NCBI RefSeq assembly: GCF_000559085.1
Contig: NZ_JALN02000001.1
Span: 4,650,001 to 4,714,000, forward strand
Reading direction: 5' to 3'
Length of the DNA: 64,000 nucleotides
Source of the DNA: Mycolicibacterium aromaticivorans JS19b1 = JCM 16368
GTDB lineage: Bacteria > Actinomycetota > Actinomycetes > Mycobacteriales > Mycobacteriaceae
Below the pieces are notes generated by a model. That model saw only the letters and a list, made by a program, of their open reading frames with translations. It was not told the origin of the DNA and did no database searches. Each line of letters opens with the position of its first letter. Positions within the stretch are counted from its first letter, which is position 1. The translations under genes were made by a program, and so were the position numbers. Below are positions 54,203 to 64,000 of this stretch, piece by piece.

Positions 54203-54811
54203 ATGCGCAGCCAGGGCCATGACGGGCGCGGCCGGCCCCGGCTCGAACAGTCCCGCAGGCCCGGCAGCACCGCTCGCGAGGAGATCCTGGACGCCGCCGC
54301 CGAGCTGTTCACCACGATCGGATACGCCGGGACGTCGACCCGGCGGATCGCCGACGCAGTCGGTATTCGCCAGGCATCGCTCTACCATCACTTCGCGACC
54401 AAGGACGACATCCTCGAAGCTTTGCTGGCCGGAACGGTCGACGAGGCGCTGCGGCTGGCCGGCGAGTTGCTGACCGGTCCAGGGCCGGCCAGGGCCAGAC
54501 TGCGCGCACTGGTGATCGCGGACTGCTCGCAACTGTGTGCGAGCCGCTGGAATCTGGGTGCGCTGTACCTCCTGCCCGAATTGCGCATCGAGCGGTTCGC
54601 GCAGTTTCGTGCCAGTCGTGAGGAGTTGCGGTGCCGCTATCGCGCGCTGGCGGCGCAGGTGATAGCCGAGTGCGACGGGATCGTCGATGCCGACGACCTT
54701 CCGTTCCGCCTTGTCGAGTCGGTGATCAACCGGCGCTCCGACAACGAGGAGTGCACGCCCGAGGCGCCCGTCGTGATCGCCGATGCCGCTCTGCGAATCC
54801 TTGGTTGCTAA
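54203..54811 (+). CDS. TetR-family regulator of the UAAP operon (putative)
   Basis: A 202-residue TetR protein. The helix-turn-helix STRRIADAVGIRQASLYHHF (about 46-65) follows a basic N-terminal arm (RSQGHDGRGRPRLEQSRRPG) that could contact the minor groove; the ligand domain is Leu/Arg-rich. It is divergent from the DUF1989-carboxyltransferase operon, with a repeat array between them, so repression of that operon and of itself is inferred. The inducer could be guanidine, urea or a derivative; nothing in the sequence decides this. Confidence 0.85.
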   Translation: MRSQGHDGRGRPRLEQSRRPGSTAREEILDAAAELFTTIGYAGTSTRRIADAVGIRQASLYHHFATKDDILEALLAGTVDEALRLAGELLTGPGPARARLRALVIADCSQLCASRWNLGALYLLPELRIERFAQFRASREELRCRYRALAAQVIAECDGIVDADDLPFRLVESVINRRSDNEECTPEAPVVIADAALRILGC

Positions 54812-54821
54812 CGTTCCGGCC

Positions 54822-55604
54822 GTGAGCGACTACCAGACGTTGTCCTTCGATCAGGCCGGTCCCATCGCGCGGATCGTGCTGAAGCGGCCCGAGGCCGCCA
54901 ATGGCATGAACGACGTGATGACCGCCGAACTGGCTCACGCCGCGGCCCGCTGCGACGTGGCGGAGATCAAGGCCGTCGTCCTCACCGGAGCCGGCCGGTT
55001 CTTCTGCGCCGGGGGAGACCTCAAGGCGATGGCGGCATCCCCGTTGGGTCCGGGCAGGTTCGTCAAGGGCATCGCCGACGACCTGCACCGCGCGATCTCG
55101 ACGCTGGCCCGGATGGATGCCGTGTTGATCACGGCGGTCAACGGCGTGGCCGCGGGCGCCGGGTTCAGCCTCGCGGTGGCCGGGGATCTGGTGCTGGCCG
55201 CCGACAGCGCGTCGTTCACGATGGCCTACACCAAAGCCGGGCTGAGCCCCGACGGCAGCTCCTCGTACTTCCTGCCCCGAATCATCGGTGTGCGCCGCAC
55301 CCAGGAGCTGATGCTCACCAACCGGACGTTGACGGCGGCCGAAGCCGCCGACTGGGGTCTGGTCACCGAAGTGGTCCCCGCTGACGATCTGGCGGCCCGC
55401 GCTCAGGTGCTGGCCGAGCAGATCGCTTCTGCGGCAAAGGGTTCCGGTGCGGCGGTCAAGAAGCTGATGCTGACCACGTTCAGCAGTGGTCTCGAGGAGC
55501 AAATGGAGCTGGAGGGCCGGCTGATCGCGGCGTGTGCGGACAGTGTCGACGGCCGCGAGGGCATCGACGCCTTCCTCAACAAGCGCGCGCCCGAGTTCGG
55601 CTAG
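54822..55604 (+). CDS. Enoyl-CoA hydratase/isomerase family protein
   Basis: A 260-residue crotonase-fold protein. The oxyanion-hole segments are [15 protein letters not shown] (about 59-73) and [21 protein letters not shown], followed by the [23 protein letters not shown] trimerisation region. In the second catalytic position, where enoyl-CoA hydratases keep Glu, this protein has [10 protein letters not shown], so it may be an isomerase or hydrolase rather than a hydratase. The GTG start is 10 bp after the TetR stop. It converges on panB with a shared CTAG. Confidence 0.85.
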   Translation: MSDYQTLSFDQAGPIARIVLKRPEAANGMNDVMTAELAHAAARCDVAEIKAVVLTGAGRFFCAGGDLKAMAASPLGPGRFVKGIADDLHRAISTLARMDAVLITAVNGVAAGAGFSLAVAGDLVLAADSASFTMAYTKAGLSPDGSSSYFLPRIIGVRRTQELMLTNRTLTAAEAADWGLVTEVVPADDLAARAQVLAEQIASAAKGSGAAVKKLMLTTFSSGLEEQMELEGRLIAACADSVDGREGIDAFLNKRAPEFG

Positions 55605-56443
55605 AAGCTGTGCTCCTCGGCCGGGAACGCACCGGTCGCCACCTCTTCGGCGTATTGCGTTGCCGCGCGGCGTAATTCGCCGCCGACATCACCGAATCGC
55701 TTGACGAACTTGGCCGTCTTGCCGCTGGTGAGTCCGGCCATGTCCTGCCAGACCAGCACCTGCGCATCGCAGTTGGGCCCGGCGCCGATGCCGATGGTCG
55801 GGATCGTCAGCTTGCCGGTGATCTGGGTGGCCAGCTCGGCGGGCACCATCTCCATCACCACGGCGATGGCACCGGCCTCCTGGACCGCGATCGCGTCGTG
55901 AATGGTCTGCTCGGCGGCGTCGCCGCGGCCCTGGACGCGAAACCCGCCCAGCCCGTTGACGCTCTGCGGGGTGAAGCCGATGTGGGCGACCACCGGGATG
56001 CCTGCGGCGCTCAAGGTTGCGATCTGCTCGGCGACGCGCTCACCGCCCTCGAGCTTCACCGCGTGGGCGCCCGTGTCCTTCATGAAGCGGGTCGCGGTGC
56101 GCAGGGCCTGGGTGGGCCCTTCCTCGTAGCTGCCGAACGGCAGATCGGCCACGACGAGCGCATGCTCCGCGCCGCGGACGACACCGCGAACCAGGGGGAT
56201 CAATTCGTCGACCGAAACCCGGACGGTGGTGTCGTAGCCGTAGACGACGTTGGCCGCGGAATCGCCGACCAGCAGCACCGGGATACCGGCTTCGTCAAAG
56301 GCGCGGGCAGTGGAGTAGTCGTACACCGTGAGCATCGCCCACTTGTGACCCTCGGACTTCCACTTCAGCAGATGGTGGGTGCGGACCTTGGTGCGCGAAA
56401 CAGGCGACGAAGAAGCGCCGCCGTAGACCGTCTGTTCAGACAT
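55601..56443 (-). CDS. panB: Ketopantoate hydroxymethyltransferase
   Basis: A 280-residue PanB TIM barrel. Hallmarks are [33 protein letters not shown] near the N-terminus, the Mg-binding Asp in [15 protein letters not shown], and [19 protein letters not shown]. It transfers a hydroxymethyl group from methylene-tetrahydrofolate to ketoisovalerate, the first step toward pantothenate and CoA. ATG 56443 is used because the protein then begins MSEQTVYGG; the frame is open further upstream. Matches Rv2225. Confidence 0.95.
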   Translation of the reverse strand: MSEQTVYGGASSSPVSRTKVRTHHLLKWKSEGHKWAMLTVYDYSTARAFDEAGIPVLLVGDSAANVVYGYDTTVRVSVDELIPLVRGVVRGAEHALVVADLPFGSYEEGPTQALRTATRFMKDTGAHAVKLEGGERVAEQIATLSAAGIPVVAHIGFTPQSVNGLGGFRVQGRGDAAEQTIHDAIAVQEAGAIAVVMEMVPAELATQITGKLTIPTIGIGAGPNCDAQVLVWQDMAGLTSGKTAKFVKRFGDVGGELRRAATQYAEEVATGAFPAEEHSF

Positions 56444-56591
56444 CTTTGTCCCTAGTGATCGTCTTTGCCGATCCTCGAGGCCCATTCGGGTCCCCGGGTT
56501 CGCTTGACGCCATCAAGTGTGCCACCACCGCACACAAAGGTGAACGAACAGTGAAGTGGACTTTCTCACACCTGGTCTCGGTGGTCCGGCA

Positions 56592-56597
56592 TACGAT
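56592..56597 (+). promoter_or_regulatory. Putative -10 box for leaderless WS/DGAT mRNA
   Basis: TACGAT lies 7 nt before the ATG at 56605. The 161-bp gap between panB and this gene holds no other coding signal. Confidence 0.45.
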
Positions 56598-56604
56598 CGG
56601 CGAC

Positions 56605-58011
56605 ATGGTGCAACACCTGCAGCGACTCAGCGGCCTCGATGCCAGCTTCCTCTATCTCGAAACTCCGTCACAGCCACTGCATGTGTGTTCGATCCTGGAG
56701 CTCGACGCGTCCACGATCCCCGGCGGTTACAGCTTCGAGCGGCTACGCGACGAATTGGCCTTGCGCGTCAAGGCAATTCCCAATTTCCGCGAACGGCTCG
56801 CCAACAGCTTCCTCAACCTCGACCATCCGGTGTGGGTGGAAGACGAGCACTTCGAGATCGACCGCCATCTGCACCGCATCGGCCTGCCCGCGCCGGGCGG
56901 CCGCGTCGAGCTGGGGGAGATCTGCGGCCACCTGGCCTCGCTGCCGCTCGATCGCCGACACCCGCTGTGGGAGACCTGGGTCATCGAGGGCGTCGGCGGT
57001 ACCGATGCGCGCAACGGCGGACGGCTCGCGGTGCTGACGAAGGTCCACCACGCCGCGGTCGACGGGGTGACCGGTGCCAATCTGATGTCGCAGCTGTGCA
57101 GCACCGAACCCGACGCCCCGCCACCGGCCCCGGTCGACGGACAAGGCGACACCAACCAACTGCGCATCGCGCTCGGCGGGCTGGGCCGGTTCGCCAGCCG
57201 GCCCCTGACGCTGGCCACCAAGGTGCTGCCCGCCACGGTCACGACCGTCGTCGACACCGTGCAGCGCGCGGTCGGCGGCCGGGCGATGGCGGCCCCGTTC
57301 GCGGCGCCGCAGACCAAGTTCAACGCCAGCGTCACCGCCCATCGCAACGTCGCGTTCGCCGAACTGGACTTCGAGGACATCAAGACGGTCAAGAACCACT
57401 TCGGCGTCAAGGTCAACGATGTCGTGATGGCCCTGGTCGCCGGGGTGTTGCGGCAGTTCCTGCTGGACCGCGACGAACTTCCCGAGGCGTCGCTGGTGGC
57501 CATGGTCCCCGTGTCCGTGCACGACCGCTCGGACCGGCCGGGCCGCAACCAGGTGTCCGGCATGTTCACCAAGCTGGAGACCCACATCGCCGATCCGGCC
57601 GAACGGCTGAAGGCCATCGCCGAGGCGAACACCACCGCCAAGGAACACAGCTCGGCGATCGGGGCGACCCTGCTGCAGGACTGGAGCCAATTCGCCGGGC
57701 CGGCCGTGTTCGGCATCGCGATGCGGGTGTACGCCAGAAGCCGGCTGACCGAAGCGCGCCCTGTGCACAACCTCGTTGTGTCCAACGTGCCGGGCCCGCA
57801 GATTCCGCTGTACTTCCTCGGCGCCGAAGTAAGCGCGATGTATCCGCTGGGGCCGATCTTCCACGGCTCCGGTTTGAACATCACGGTGATGTCACTCAAC
57901 GGCAAACTCGACGTCGGATTGATCAGCTGCCCCGAACTGCTGCCAGATCTCTGGGACCTCGCCGACGACTTCGCCGTCGGCATGAAGGAACTGCTCGACG
58001 CGACCAGATGA
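56605..58011 (+). CDS. WS/DGAT-family wax ester synthase / diacylglycerol acyltransferase
   Basis: A 468-residue acyltransferase. The active-site HHxxxDG motif is HHAAVDG at residues 148-154; the N-terminal LSGLDASFLYLETPSQPLHV and the C-terminal VSNVPGPQIPLYFLGAEV blocks are typical of mycobacterial Tgs proteins. It esterifies diacylglycerol or fatty alcohols with acyl-CoA to give storage lipids. M. tuberculosis has many paralogues (Tgs1-4 and others), so the exact substrate is uncertain. Leaderless-type start. Confidence 0.93.
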   Translation: MVQHLQRLSGLDASFLYLETPSQPLHVCSILELDASTIPGGYSFERLRDELALRVKAIPNFRERLANSFLNLDHPVWVEDEHFEIDRHLHRIGLPAPGGRVELGEICGHLASLPLDRRHPLWETWVIEGVGGTDARNGGRLAVLTKVHHAAVDGVTGANLMSQLCSTEPDAPPPAPVDGQGDTNQLRIALGGLGRFASRPLTLATKVLPATVTTVVDTVQRAVGGRAMAAPFAAPQTKFNASVTAHRNVAFAELDFEDIKTVKNHFGVKVNDVVMALVAGVLRQFLLDRDELPEASLVAMVPVSVHDRSDRPGRNQVSGMFTKLETHIADPAERLKAIAEANTTAKEHSSAIGATLLQDWSQFAGPAVFGIAMRVYARSRLTEARPVHNLVVSNVPGPQIPLYFLGAEVSAMYPLGPIFHGSGLNITVMSLNGKLDVGLISCPELLPDLWDLADDFAVGMKELLDATR

Positions 58012-58060
58012 GCTGCCCGGGTGGGTCGGTGTGCAAGGCACCGCCGCCGAGCATGGCAGC

Positions 58061-59614
58061 ATGTTTGCCATGAGGCTTGCCAGGAGATCACGCGCTGTCC
58101 GCACCGCCCTGGTGCTCCCCGCCGTGGCCACGCTCGTCGTGAGTGCCGGCTGCAGCTCCACGGTGTCGGGGATGGCCGTGCTCGCCGGACCGCAGGTCGG
58201 GCAGCCCGTGCAATGGGGCCCGTGCCGGGTGGCCGGTGGCGGCGGCGGCAACGCGTTGCCGATCCCGGCCGGGGCCGAGTGCGGCAAGATCGCCGTGCCC
58301 GTGGACTACGCCAAGCCGGACGGCCCGGTGGCGACGCTGGCACTGATCCGTTTCCCGGCTACCGGTCAGAAGATCGGCTCGCTCATCATCAACCCGGGCG
58401 GCCCTGGCGAGTCCGGCATCGAGGCCGCATCCAGCATCGTGGAGAACCTGCCCAGCTCGGTACGGCAGGGCTTCGACTTGGTCGGCTTCGACCCGCGCGG
58501 TGTCGGTTCGTCGACTCCGGCGCTGTGGTGCAACTCCGACGCCGACAACGATCGCCTCCGGGCCGATCCGCAGGTCGACTACAGCCCCAAGGGCGTGGAG
58601 CACATCGAGAACGAGACCAAGGCCTTCGTCCAGCGCTGCGTCGACAAGATGGGCAAGGACTTCCTGGAGAACGTCGGCACGGCCAACGTCGCCAAGGATC
58701 TGGATGCGCTGCGTGCCGCCGTCGGCGACGACAAGCTCACTTATCTCGGCTACTCCTATGGCACCCGGATCGGCTCGGCGTACGCAGAGGCGTACCCGGA
58801 CAAGGTGCGGGCGATGATCCTCGACGGTGCGGTGGATCCCAACGCCGACCCGATCCAGGCCGACATCGATCAGGCCGCGGCATTCCAGCAGGCCTTCAAC
58901 GACTATGCCGCCGACTGCGTGAAGGATCCGAGCTGCCCGTTGGGCAACGACGCCAACAAGGCCGTCGACGTCTACCGCAGCCTGGTGGACCCGTTGGTCG
59001 ACAAGCCACTGCCGACCTCCGACCCGCGCGGGCTGGGCTACAGCGACGCGATCATCGGCACGATCATGGCGCTTTACTCGCCGAATCTGTGGCGGCACCT
59101 GACCCAGGGCCTGACCGAGATGACCAACGGCCGCGGGGACACCATGCTGGCGCTGGCCGACATGTACATGCGCCGGGATGCCAGGGGCCACTACACCAAC
59201 GCCACCGACGCGCGGATCGCGGTCAACTGCGTGGACCAGCCGCCGATCACCGACCGGCAGAAGGTGGTCGCGGAAGACAAGAAGATGCGCGAGGTGGCGC
59301 CGTTCATGAGCTACGGCGACTTCACCGGGCACGCCCCGCTGAGTACCTGCGCCTTCTGGCCGGTGCCGCCGACCAGCACGCCGCATGCGGTCAAAGCGCC
59401 AGGGCTGCCCCCGGTGCTGGTCGTTTCGACGACCAACGATCCGGCGACGCCGTATCAGGCGGGAGTCGACCTGGCCAAGCAGCTCGGCGGAGCACTGCTG
59501 ACCTTCAACGGAACTCAGCACACGGTGGTCTTCCAGGGCAACACCTGCGTCGATAACTACGCCGCCGCCTACCTCGTAGACCTGAAGCTGCCCCCGCCCG
59601 GAGCCACGTGCTGA
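58061..59614 (+). CDS. caeA: CaeA/Hip1-like lipoprotein serine protease
   Basis: A 517-residue alpha/beta-hydrolase of the tripeptidyl-peptidase (SCO7095/Hip1) group. The lipobox SAGC places the lipidated cysteine at residue 31; the nucleophile Ser232 is in GYSYGTR, the oxyanion region in NPGGPGESG, and the catalytic His in GTQHTVVFQG. It matches Rv2224c closely by recollection. In M. tuberculosis Hip1 cleaves GroEL2 and is required for normal cell-envelope properties. ATG 58070 is an alternative start. Followed by its paralogue 82 bp later. Confidence 0.93.
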   Translation: MFAMRLARRSRAVRTALVLPAVATLVVSAGCSSTVSGMAVLAGPQVGQPVQWGPCRVAGGGGGNALPIPAGAECGKIAVPVDYAKPDGPVATLALIRFPATGQKIGSLIINPGGPGESGIEAASSIVENLPSSVRQGFDLVGFDPRGVGSSTPALWCNSDADNDRLRADPQVDYSPKGVEHIENETKAFVQRCVDKMGKDFLENVGTANVAKDLDALRAAVGDDKLTYLGYSYGTRIGSAYAEAYPDKVRAMILDGAVDPNADPIQADIDQAAAFQQAFNDYAADCVKDPSCPLGNDANKAVDVYRSLVDPLVDKPLPTSDPRGLGYSDAIIGTIMALYSPNLWRHLTQGLTEMTNGRGDTMLALADMYMRRDARGHYTNATDARIAVNCVDQPPITDRQKVVAEDKKMREVAPFMSYGDFTGHAPLSTCAFWPVPPTSTPHAVKAPGLPPVLVVSTTNDPATPYQAGVDLAKQLGGALLTFNGTQHTVVFQGNTCVDNYAAAYLVDLKLPPPGATC

Positions 59615-59696
59615 CGCGAATCACCGGGTGTTCGACCGCATCTGAGATCGGAGTGTGACCGGCTCGCCGTCATACCGACCGCGCGGCCGTGGGACG

Positions 59697-61238
59697 ATGA
59701 ACGCCATGCGACGCACGAGCCGGCTCGGCTCGGCTGCGTTCTTGGGTTCACTCTGTGTTTCACTGGCGGCCGGTGTCATGGCCCCGCCGGCTGTTGCCGC
59801 CCCGAACCCCGGAGCCGGTCAGACGACAGCGCCACAAGTTACGTGGGGAAGCTGCCAGCGTTTCCTCGGCGACAACGCCCATGATCTGCCGAGTGCGCAG
59901 TGCACCGCCGTACCCGTGCCGATCACCGCCGCCGATCCCACTGGGCCACAAGCACAGTTGGCGGTCATCAAGGTACCGGCCAGCGGCCAGCGCATCGGTG
60001 CGCTGTTCGTCAACCCGGGTGGACCCGGCGCCTCGGCGGTCGACTCGGCCGCCGGAATGGCGTTCGCGTTGGCAGGCAGTCCGATCAGCGAGCAATTCGA
60101 CATCGTCGGATTCGATCCTCGCGGGGTGGGCTACTCGACGCCGTCCGTGCGCTGCCGTACCGACGCCCAGTTCGACGCCTGGCGCAAGAACCCGATGGTC
60201 GACTACAGCCCCGCCGGGGTGGCCGCGATCGAACAGATCAACCGCGACTACGTCAAGGAATGCGCGGACAAGATGGGTACCGCATTCCTGGCCGGCGTCG
60301 GAACCGATTCGGCCGCAAAGGATATGGACACCGTCCGTCAGGTCCTCGGCGATGACCGGATCAACTATCTCGGATTCAGCTACGGCACCGAGCTGGGCAC
60401 CGCGTACCTCGAGAAATTCCCCGACCGGGTTCGCGCGATGGTTCTGGACGGGGCGATCGATCCCGCCCAGAACACGGTCGACTCGATCATCGAGCAGATG
60501 ACCGGTTTTCAGGTGGCGTTCAACGACTATGCCGCCGACTGCGCCAAGTCGGCGGGCTGCCCGCTCGGCACCGATCCGGCGCACTGGGTGGACCGGTACC
60601 ACCAGCTGGTCGATCCGCTGGTGACGAAGCCGGCCACGACATCCGACCCGCGAGGCCTGAGTTACCAGGACGCCATCACCGGTACCTTCAACGCGCTGTA
60701 CACCCCGCAGTACTGGAAATTCCTCACCAGCGGGCTGTTGGGACTGCAACGCAAGACCGACGCCGGTGATCTGCTGATGCTGGCCGACGAATACCAGGGT
60801 CGCGATCAGTACGGTCACTACAGCAACGGGCAGGACGCGTTCAACGCCGTCCGCTGCGTCGATAGCCCCACTCCGACCGATTCGGCAACGTGGGCCGACA
60901 TCGACCGCCGCACGCGCCAGCTGGCGCCGTTCCAGGCCTACGGTCAGTTCACCGGCCAGGCGCCGCGCGACATGTGCGCGTTCTGGCCGGTGCCACCCAC
61001 CTCGACGCCGCATCCCGCGACTCCCGCACCGCCCGGCAGTGTCGTCGTCGTCTCCACGACGCACGACCCCGCCACGCCCTACGAGGCGGGGGTCAACTTG
61101 GCTCGAGAACTCAACGCACCGTTGATCACCTTCGACGGCACTCAGCACACCGCCGTGTTCAACGGGAACCTATGCGTCGACTCGGCGATCGTGAACTACT
61201 TCGTCGACCAGACGGTGCCGGGCAATCTGCGCTGCTGA
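59697..61238 (+). CDS. Secreted alpha/beta-hydrolase protease, CaeA paralogue (Rv2223c-like)
   Basis: A 513-residue paralogue of the preceding gene with the same architecture: NPGGPGASAVDS oxyanion loop, nucleophile Ser in GFSYGTE, and C-terminal GTQHTAVFNG. Instead of a lipobox it has a plain Sec signal (GSAAFLGSLCVSLAAGVMAPPAVAAPN) with an AxA cleavage site, so it is likely released from the membrane. Together the pair gives one anchored and one soluble peptidase. ATG 59706 is an alternative start. Confidence 0.9.
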   Translation: MNAMRRTSRLGSAAFLGSLCVSLAAGVMAPPAVAAPNPGAGQTTAPQVTWGSCQRFLGDNAHDLPSAQCTAVPVPITAADPTGPQAQLAVIKVPASGQRIGALFVNPGGPGASAVDSAAGMAFALAGSPISEQFDIVGFDPRGVGYSTPSVRCRTDAQFDAWRKNPMVDYSPAGVAAIEQINRDYVKECADKMGTAFLAGVGTDSAAKDMDTVRQVLGDDRINYLGFSYGTELGTAYLEKFPDRVRAMVLDGAIDPAQNTVDSIIEQMTGFQVAFNDYAADCAKSAGCPLGTDPAHWVDRYHQLVDPLVTKPATTSDPRGLSYQDAITGTFNALYTPQYWKFLTSGLLGLQRKTDAGDLLMLADEYQGRDQYGHYSNGQDAFNAVRCVDSPTPTDSATWADIDRRTRQLAPFQAYGQFTGQAPRDMCAFWPVPPTSTPHPATPAPPGSVVVVSTTHDPATPYEAGVNLARELNAPLITFDGTQHTAVFNGNLCVDSAIVNYFVDQTVPGNLRC

Positions 61239-61283
61239 TGACGACTGCAGCAGCGCCGTAACACGGAATTAACACCCGCTGCA

Positions 61284-61289
61284 TACGCT
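61284..61289 (+). promoter_or_regulatory. Putative -10 box for leaderless glnA2 mRNA
   Basis: TACGCT sits 7 nt before the ATG at 61297; no ribosome binding site precedes that ATG. Confidence 0.5.
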
Positions 61290-61296
61290 CGCATTC

Positions 61297-62637
61297 ATGG
61301 ACCGCCAGAAGGAATTTGTGCTGCGCACGCTGGAGGAACGCGATATCCGGTTCGTCCGGCTGTGGTTCACCGACGTGCTCGGTTTCCTCAAGTCGGTCGC
61401 GATCGCGCCCGCCGAGCTGGAAGGCGCGTTCGAAGAGGGCATCGGCTTCGACGGATCGTCGATCGAAGGCTTCGCGCGGGTCTTCGAATCCGACACGGTC
61501 GCGCGCCCGGATCCGTCGACGTTCCAGGTGCTGCCGTGGACGACCAGTGCGGGCCAGCATCACTCGGCGCGGATGTTCTGCGACATCACGATGCCCGACG
61601 GCTCGCCGTCCTGGGCCGACAGCCGCCACGTGCTGCGCCGTCAGCTCGCCAAGGCCAGCGACCTCGGCTTCTCCTGCTACGTGCACCCCGAGATCGAGTT
61701 CTTCCTGCTCGAGCCCGGCCCCTACGACGGCTCGGTGCCCGTCCCCGCCGACAACGGCGGCTACTTCGACCAGGCCGTGCACGATTCGGCGCCGAACTTC
61801 CGCCGCCACGCCATCGACGCGCTGGAGCAGATGGGCATCTCGGTGGAATTCAGCCACCACGAGGGCGCGCCCGGCCAGCAGGAGATCGACCTGCGCTACG
61901 CCGATGCGCTGTCGATGGCCGACAACGTGATGACGTTCCGCTACCTCGTCAAAGAGGTGGCACTCGGCGAGGGCGTGCGGGCGTCGTTCATGCCGAAGCC
62001 GTTCGCCGAATACCCGGGCTCGGCGATGCACACCCACATGAGCCTGTTCGAGGGTGAGACGAACGCCTTCCACAGTCCCGAAGATCCGCTGCAGCTCTCC
62101 GACGTCGCGAAGTCGTTCATCGCAGGGATCCTCGAGCACGCCAGCGAGATCAGCGCGATCACCAACCAGTGGGTCAACTCCTACAAACGGCTGGTGCACG
62201 GTGGTGAGGCGCCGACCGCGGCGTCGTGGGGCGCGTCCAACCGTTCCGCGCTGGTGCGGGTGCCGATGTACACCCCGAGCAAGGCGTCCTCGCGTCGCAT
62301 CGAGGTACGCAGCCCCGACTCCGCCTGCAATCCGTATTTGGCGTTCGCGGTGCTGCTGGCAGCCGGGCTGCGCGGTATCGAGAAGAACTACGTCCTGGGG
62401 CCTCAGGCCGAGGACAACGTGTGGACGCTGACCCCGGAGGAACGCCGCGCGATGGGCTATCGCGAGCTGCCGTCCAGCCTGGGTATCGCCCTGCAGGAGA
62501 TGGAGAGCTCCGAGCTGGTCGCCGAGGCGTTGGGCGAGCACGTCTTCGACTACTTCTTGCGCAACAAGCGCGCGGAGTGGGAGGAGTACCGCAGCAACGT
62601 CACGCCGTACGAGCTGAAGGCGTACCTGTCCCTGTAG
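61297..62637 (+). CDS. glnA2: Type I glutamine synthetase GlnA2
   Basis: A 446-residue glutamine synthetase. The beta-grasp domain includes [12 protein letters not shown] and [16 protein letters not shown]; the catalytic barrel includes [35 protein letters not shown], the [14 protein letters not shown] stretch and the loop RVPMYTPSK. It lacks the NLYDLPPEE adenylylation motif of GlnA1 (here [10 protein letters not shown]), so it should not be regulated by GlnE. GlnA2 proteins have been linked to gamma-glutamylation of other amines. Leaderless-type start. Confidence 0.95.
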   Translation: MDRQKEFVLRTLEERDIRFVRLWFTDVLGFLKSVAIAPAELEGAFEEGIGFDGSSIEGFARVFESDTVARPDPSTFQVLPWTTSAGQHHSARMFCDITMPDGSPSWADSRHVLRRQLAKASDLGFSCYVHPEIEFFLLEPGPYDGSVPVPADNGGYFDQAVHDSAPNFRRHAIDALEQMGISVEFSHHEGAPGQQEIDLRYADALSMADNVMTFRYLVKEVALGEGVRASFMPKPFAEYPGSAMHTHMSLFEGETNAFHSPEDPLQLSDVAKSFIAGILEHASEISAITNQWVNSYKRLVHGGEAPTAASWGASNRSALVRVPMYTPSKASSRRIEVRSPDSACNPYLAFAVLLAAGLRGIEKNYVLGPQAEDNVWTLTPEERRAMGYRELPSSLGIALQEMESSELVAEALGEHVFDYFLRNKRAEWEEYRSNVTPYELKAYLSL

Positions 62638-62673
62638 GGGAGAGCGTCGCGACGCCGGGAATCGCTGTTGCGA

Positions 62674-62679
62674 TACCGT
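62674..62679 (+). promoter_or_regulatory. Putative -10 box for leaderless glnE mRNA
   Basis: TACCGT lies 7 nt before GTG 62687. This supports 62687 over GTG 62681, which would be only one base away from the box. Confidence 0.45.
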
Positions 62680-62686
62680 CGTGCAC

Positions 62687-64000
62687 GTGGCCAAACCAGC
62701 GACGCAGCGCCCGCGCGTACCCCGTGTGGGTCGGCTCGGTCTGGTCGAGCCATCCGCCGCCGCCGACCTGGCCAGGTTGGGCTGGGACACCGACGACCAT
62801 GTCGAGTTGTTGTGGTCACTGTCGCGTGCACCCGACTCCGACTCCGCCTTGCAGACGATGGTCCGGCTGGCCGATGCGCTGGATGACGACTGGCCACAGC
62901 TCAATTCCGCGCTGCTGAAGGATCGCGGTCTGCGTGGCCGGTTGTTCGCGGTGATCGGCTCATCGCTGGCCTTGGGTGATCACCTGGTGGCCAACCCCGA
63001 TTCGTGGCATCTGCTCTCCGGTGACGTCACGCTGCCCGATCCCGCCGAGTTGCGGCGGCTGTTCGATGACTGCATCGCCGAATTCGGCACGGAGCCAATG
63101 ACGGTCATGCCGGCGCTGCGCGTTCTCTACCGGGATCGGTTGCTGGTCCTGGCCGCCCTCGATACGGCCTCCACGGTGGAGAACGAGCCGGTGCCGGCGT
63201 TCTCCACGATCGGTGAACATCTCGCCGACATCGCCGACGCCGCCATGGGTGCGGCGTTGAAGGTGGCGAGCGCGACGGTGTGCAAGGAAGGCGCTGAGCC
63301 ACCGCGGCTCGCGGTCATCGCGATGGGCAAATGCGGTGCGCGCGAACTGAACTACGTCAGCGACGTCGACGTCATCTTCGTCGGTGAGTACGCCGATTCG
63401 GTGAGCACTCGGGTCGCCGGGGAGATGATCCGGCTGGCGTCGGACACCTTCTTCGAGGTCGACGCCGGCCTGCGTCCGGAAGGCAAGCAGGGCGCCCTGG
63501 TGCGGACCCTCGAGTCGCACCTCGCCTACTACCAGCGATGGGCCAAGACGTGGGAGTTCCAGGCACTGCTCAAAGCCCGCCCGGCGGTCGGGGACGCCGA
63601 GCTGGGGAAGCAGTACATGGCGGCGATCATGCCGATGGTGTGGAGCGCCTGCGAACGTGAGGATTTCGTACCCGAGGTGCAGGCCATGCGCCGGCGGGTG
63701 GAGGCGCTGGTGCCTGCGGATCTCCGCGACCGCGAGATCAAGCTCGGGACGGGCGGGCTGCGCGACGTCGAATTCGCGGTCCAGCTCTTGCAATTGGTGC
63801 ACGGGCGCACCGACGAGTCGCTGCACGTCTCCTCGACGGTTCCTGCGCTGGCGGCACTGGCGGCCGGAGGCTATGTCGGGCGCGACGATGCGGCCAACTT
63901 GACCGCATCGTACGAATTCCTGCGGCTGCTGGAGCATCGGCTGCAATTGCAGCGCCTGAAGCGAACTCACACGTTGCCGCCGCCGGACGACGAGGAGTCG
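62687..64000 (+). CDS. glnE: Glutamine-synthetase adenylyltransferase (partial, runs off right edge)
   Basis: The first 438 residues of GlnE (about 1000 in full). Visible is the N-terminal de-adenylylase domain with the nucleotidyltransferase motif [27 protein letters not shown], followed by the [35 protein letters not shown] block. It attaches or removes AMP on GlnA1. The gene lies 49 bp after glnA2; in M. tuberculosis glnA1 follows on the far side, beyond this window. GTG 62681 is an alternative start. Confidence 0.93.
   Translation, partial: MAKPATQRPRVPRVGRLGLVEPSAAADLARLGWDTDDHVELLWSLSRAPDSDSALQTMVRLADALDDDWPQLNSALLKDRGLRGRLFAVIGSSLALGDHLVANPDSWHLLSGDVTLPDPAELRRLFDDCIAEFGTEPMTVMPALRVLYRDRLLVLAALDTASTVENEPVPAFSTIGEHLADIADAAMGAALKVASATVCKEGAEPPRLAVIAMGKCGARELNYVSDVDVIFVGEYADSVSTRVAGEMIRLASDTFFEVDAGLRPEGKQGALVRTLESHLAYYQRWAKTWEFQALLKARPAVGDAELGKQYMAAIMPMVWSACEREDFVPEVQAMRRRVEALVPADLRDREIKLGTGGLRDVEFAVQLLQLVHGRTDESLHVSSTVPALAALAAGGYVGRDDAANLTASYEFLRLLEHRLQLQRLKRTHTLPPPDDEES

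Noticed and set aside
61159..62904. 581-codon minus-strand open frame opposite glnA2
   Set aside because: Antisense shadow of glutamine synthetase; Arg/His/Val-rich with no domain.

Overview
The window is a high-GC actinobacterial chromosome segment and almost certainly comes from a mycobacterium, probably a fast-growing Mycolicibacterium. Diagnostic content includes the FAS-II mycolate operon (mabR, fabD, acpM, kasA, kasB, accD6), the mycothiol-linked reductase mscR, ahpE, ptpA, a CaeA/Hip1 protease pair, glnA2 and glnE. From memory, the core gene order mirrors M. tuberculosis Rv2260 down to Rv2221c, read in reverse.

Layout. 1-9.1 kb: MBL hydrolase and mscR, a TPR-like protein, a serine hydrolase, DUF3145, SRPBCC, then a lipid/glycerol group (diacylglycerol kinase, an alkyl-DHAP-synthase-like flavoprotein, TetR, glpD). 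9.1-18.7 kb, minus strand: aceE, mabR and the FAS-II operon, with a clear inverted repeat upstream of fabD that fits a MabR operator. 18.9-20.4 kb: lipoprotein, DUF3052, ahpE. tRNA-Val(UAC) follows, and then about 17 kb of accessory genes that I do not recall between ahpE and Rv2237 in M. tuberculosis: VOC, lipoprotein, a GntR/MFS/nitronate-monooxygenase group, and a large oxidative cluster (24.4-35.7 kb). That cluster has two dihydrodipicolinate-reductase-like proteins, a luciferase-like monooxygenase, two P450s, two SDRs (one of the mycofactocin type), an aldehyde dehydrogenase, a tandem-domain TetR, a 31-aa membrane peptide and an AveC-like membrane protein. A truncated VOC gene and an amidohydrolase close the block.

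37.7-47.7 kb returns to core: DUF2236, cobD, SURF1, ptpA, ptkA-like HAD, Nif3, zinc ribbon, RNase H/phosphatase, XRE-cupin, methyltransferase, rnpB and a CYTH-CHAD protein. 47.7-55.6 kb is a second accessory block. One unit is a structured leader with a tiny uORF, a soluble MgtE-type Mg sensor and an Nramp-related transporter. The other is a three-gene operon with two urea-carboxylase-associated DUF1989 proteins and a carboxylase lacking its biotin parts, next to a divergent TetR. 55.6-64 kb: panB, a WS/DGAT acyltransferase, two CaeA-like proteases, glnA2 and a partial glnE.

Two general properties stand out. Many genes have a TANNNT box exactly 7 nt before the start codon, which is the layout of leaderless mRNAs. 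Nearly all convergent gene pairs share or abut their stop codons. The strongest candidates for undescribed biology are the AveC/P450/mycofactocin-SDR cluster with its three-copy 15-bp motif, the MgtE-sensor/Nramp-like Mg module with its uORF leader, and the DUF1989/CT-only carboxylase operon.
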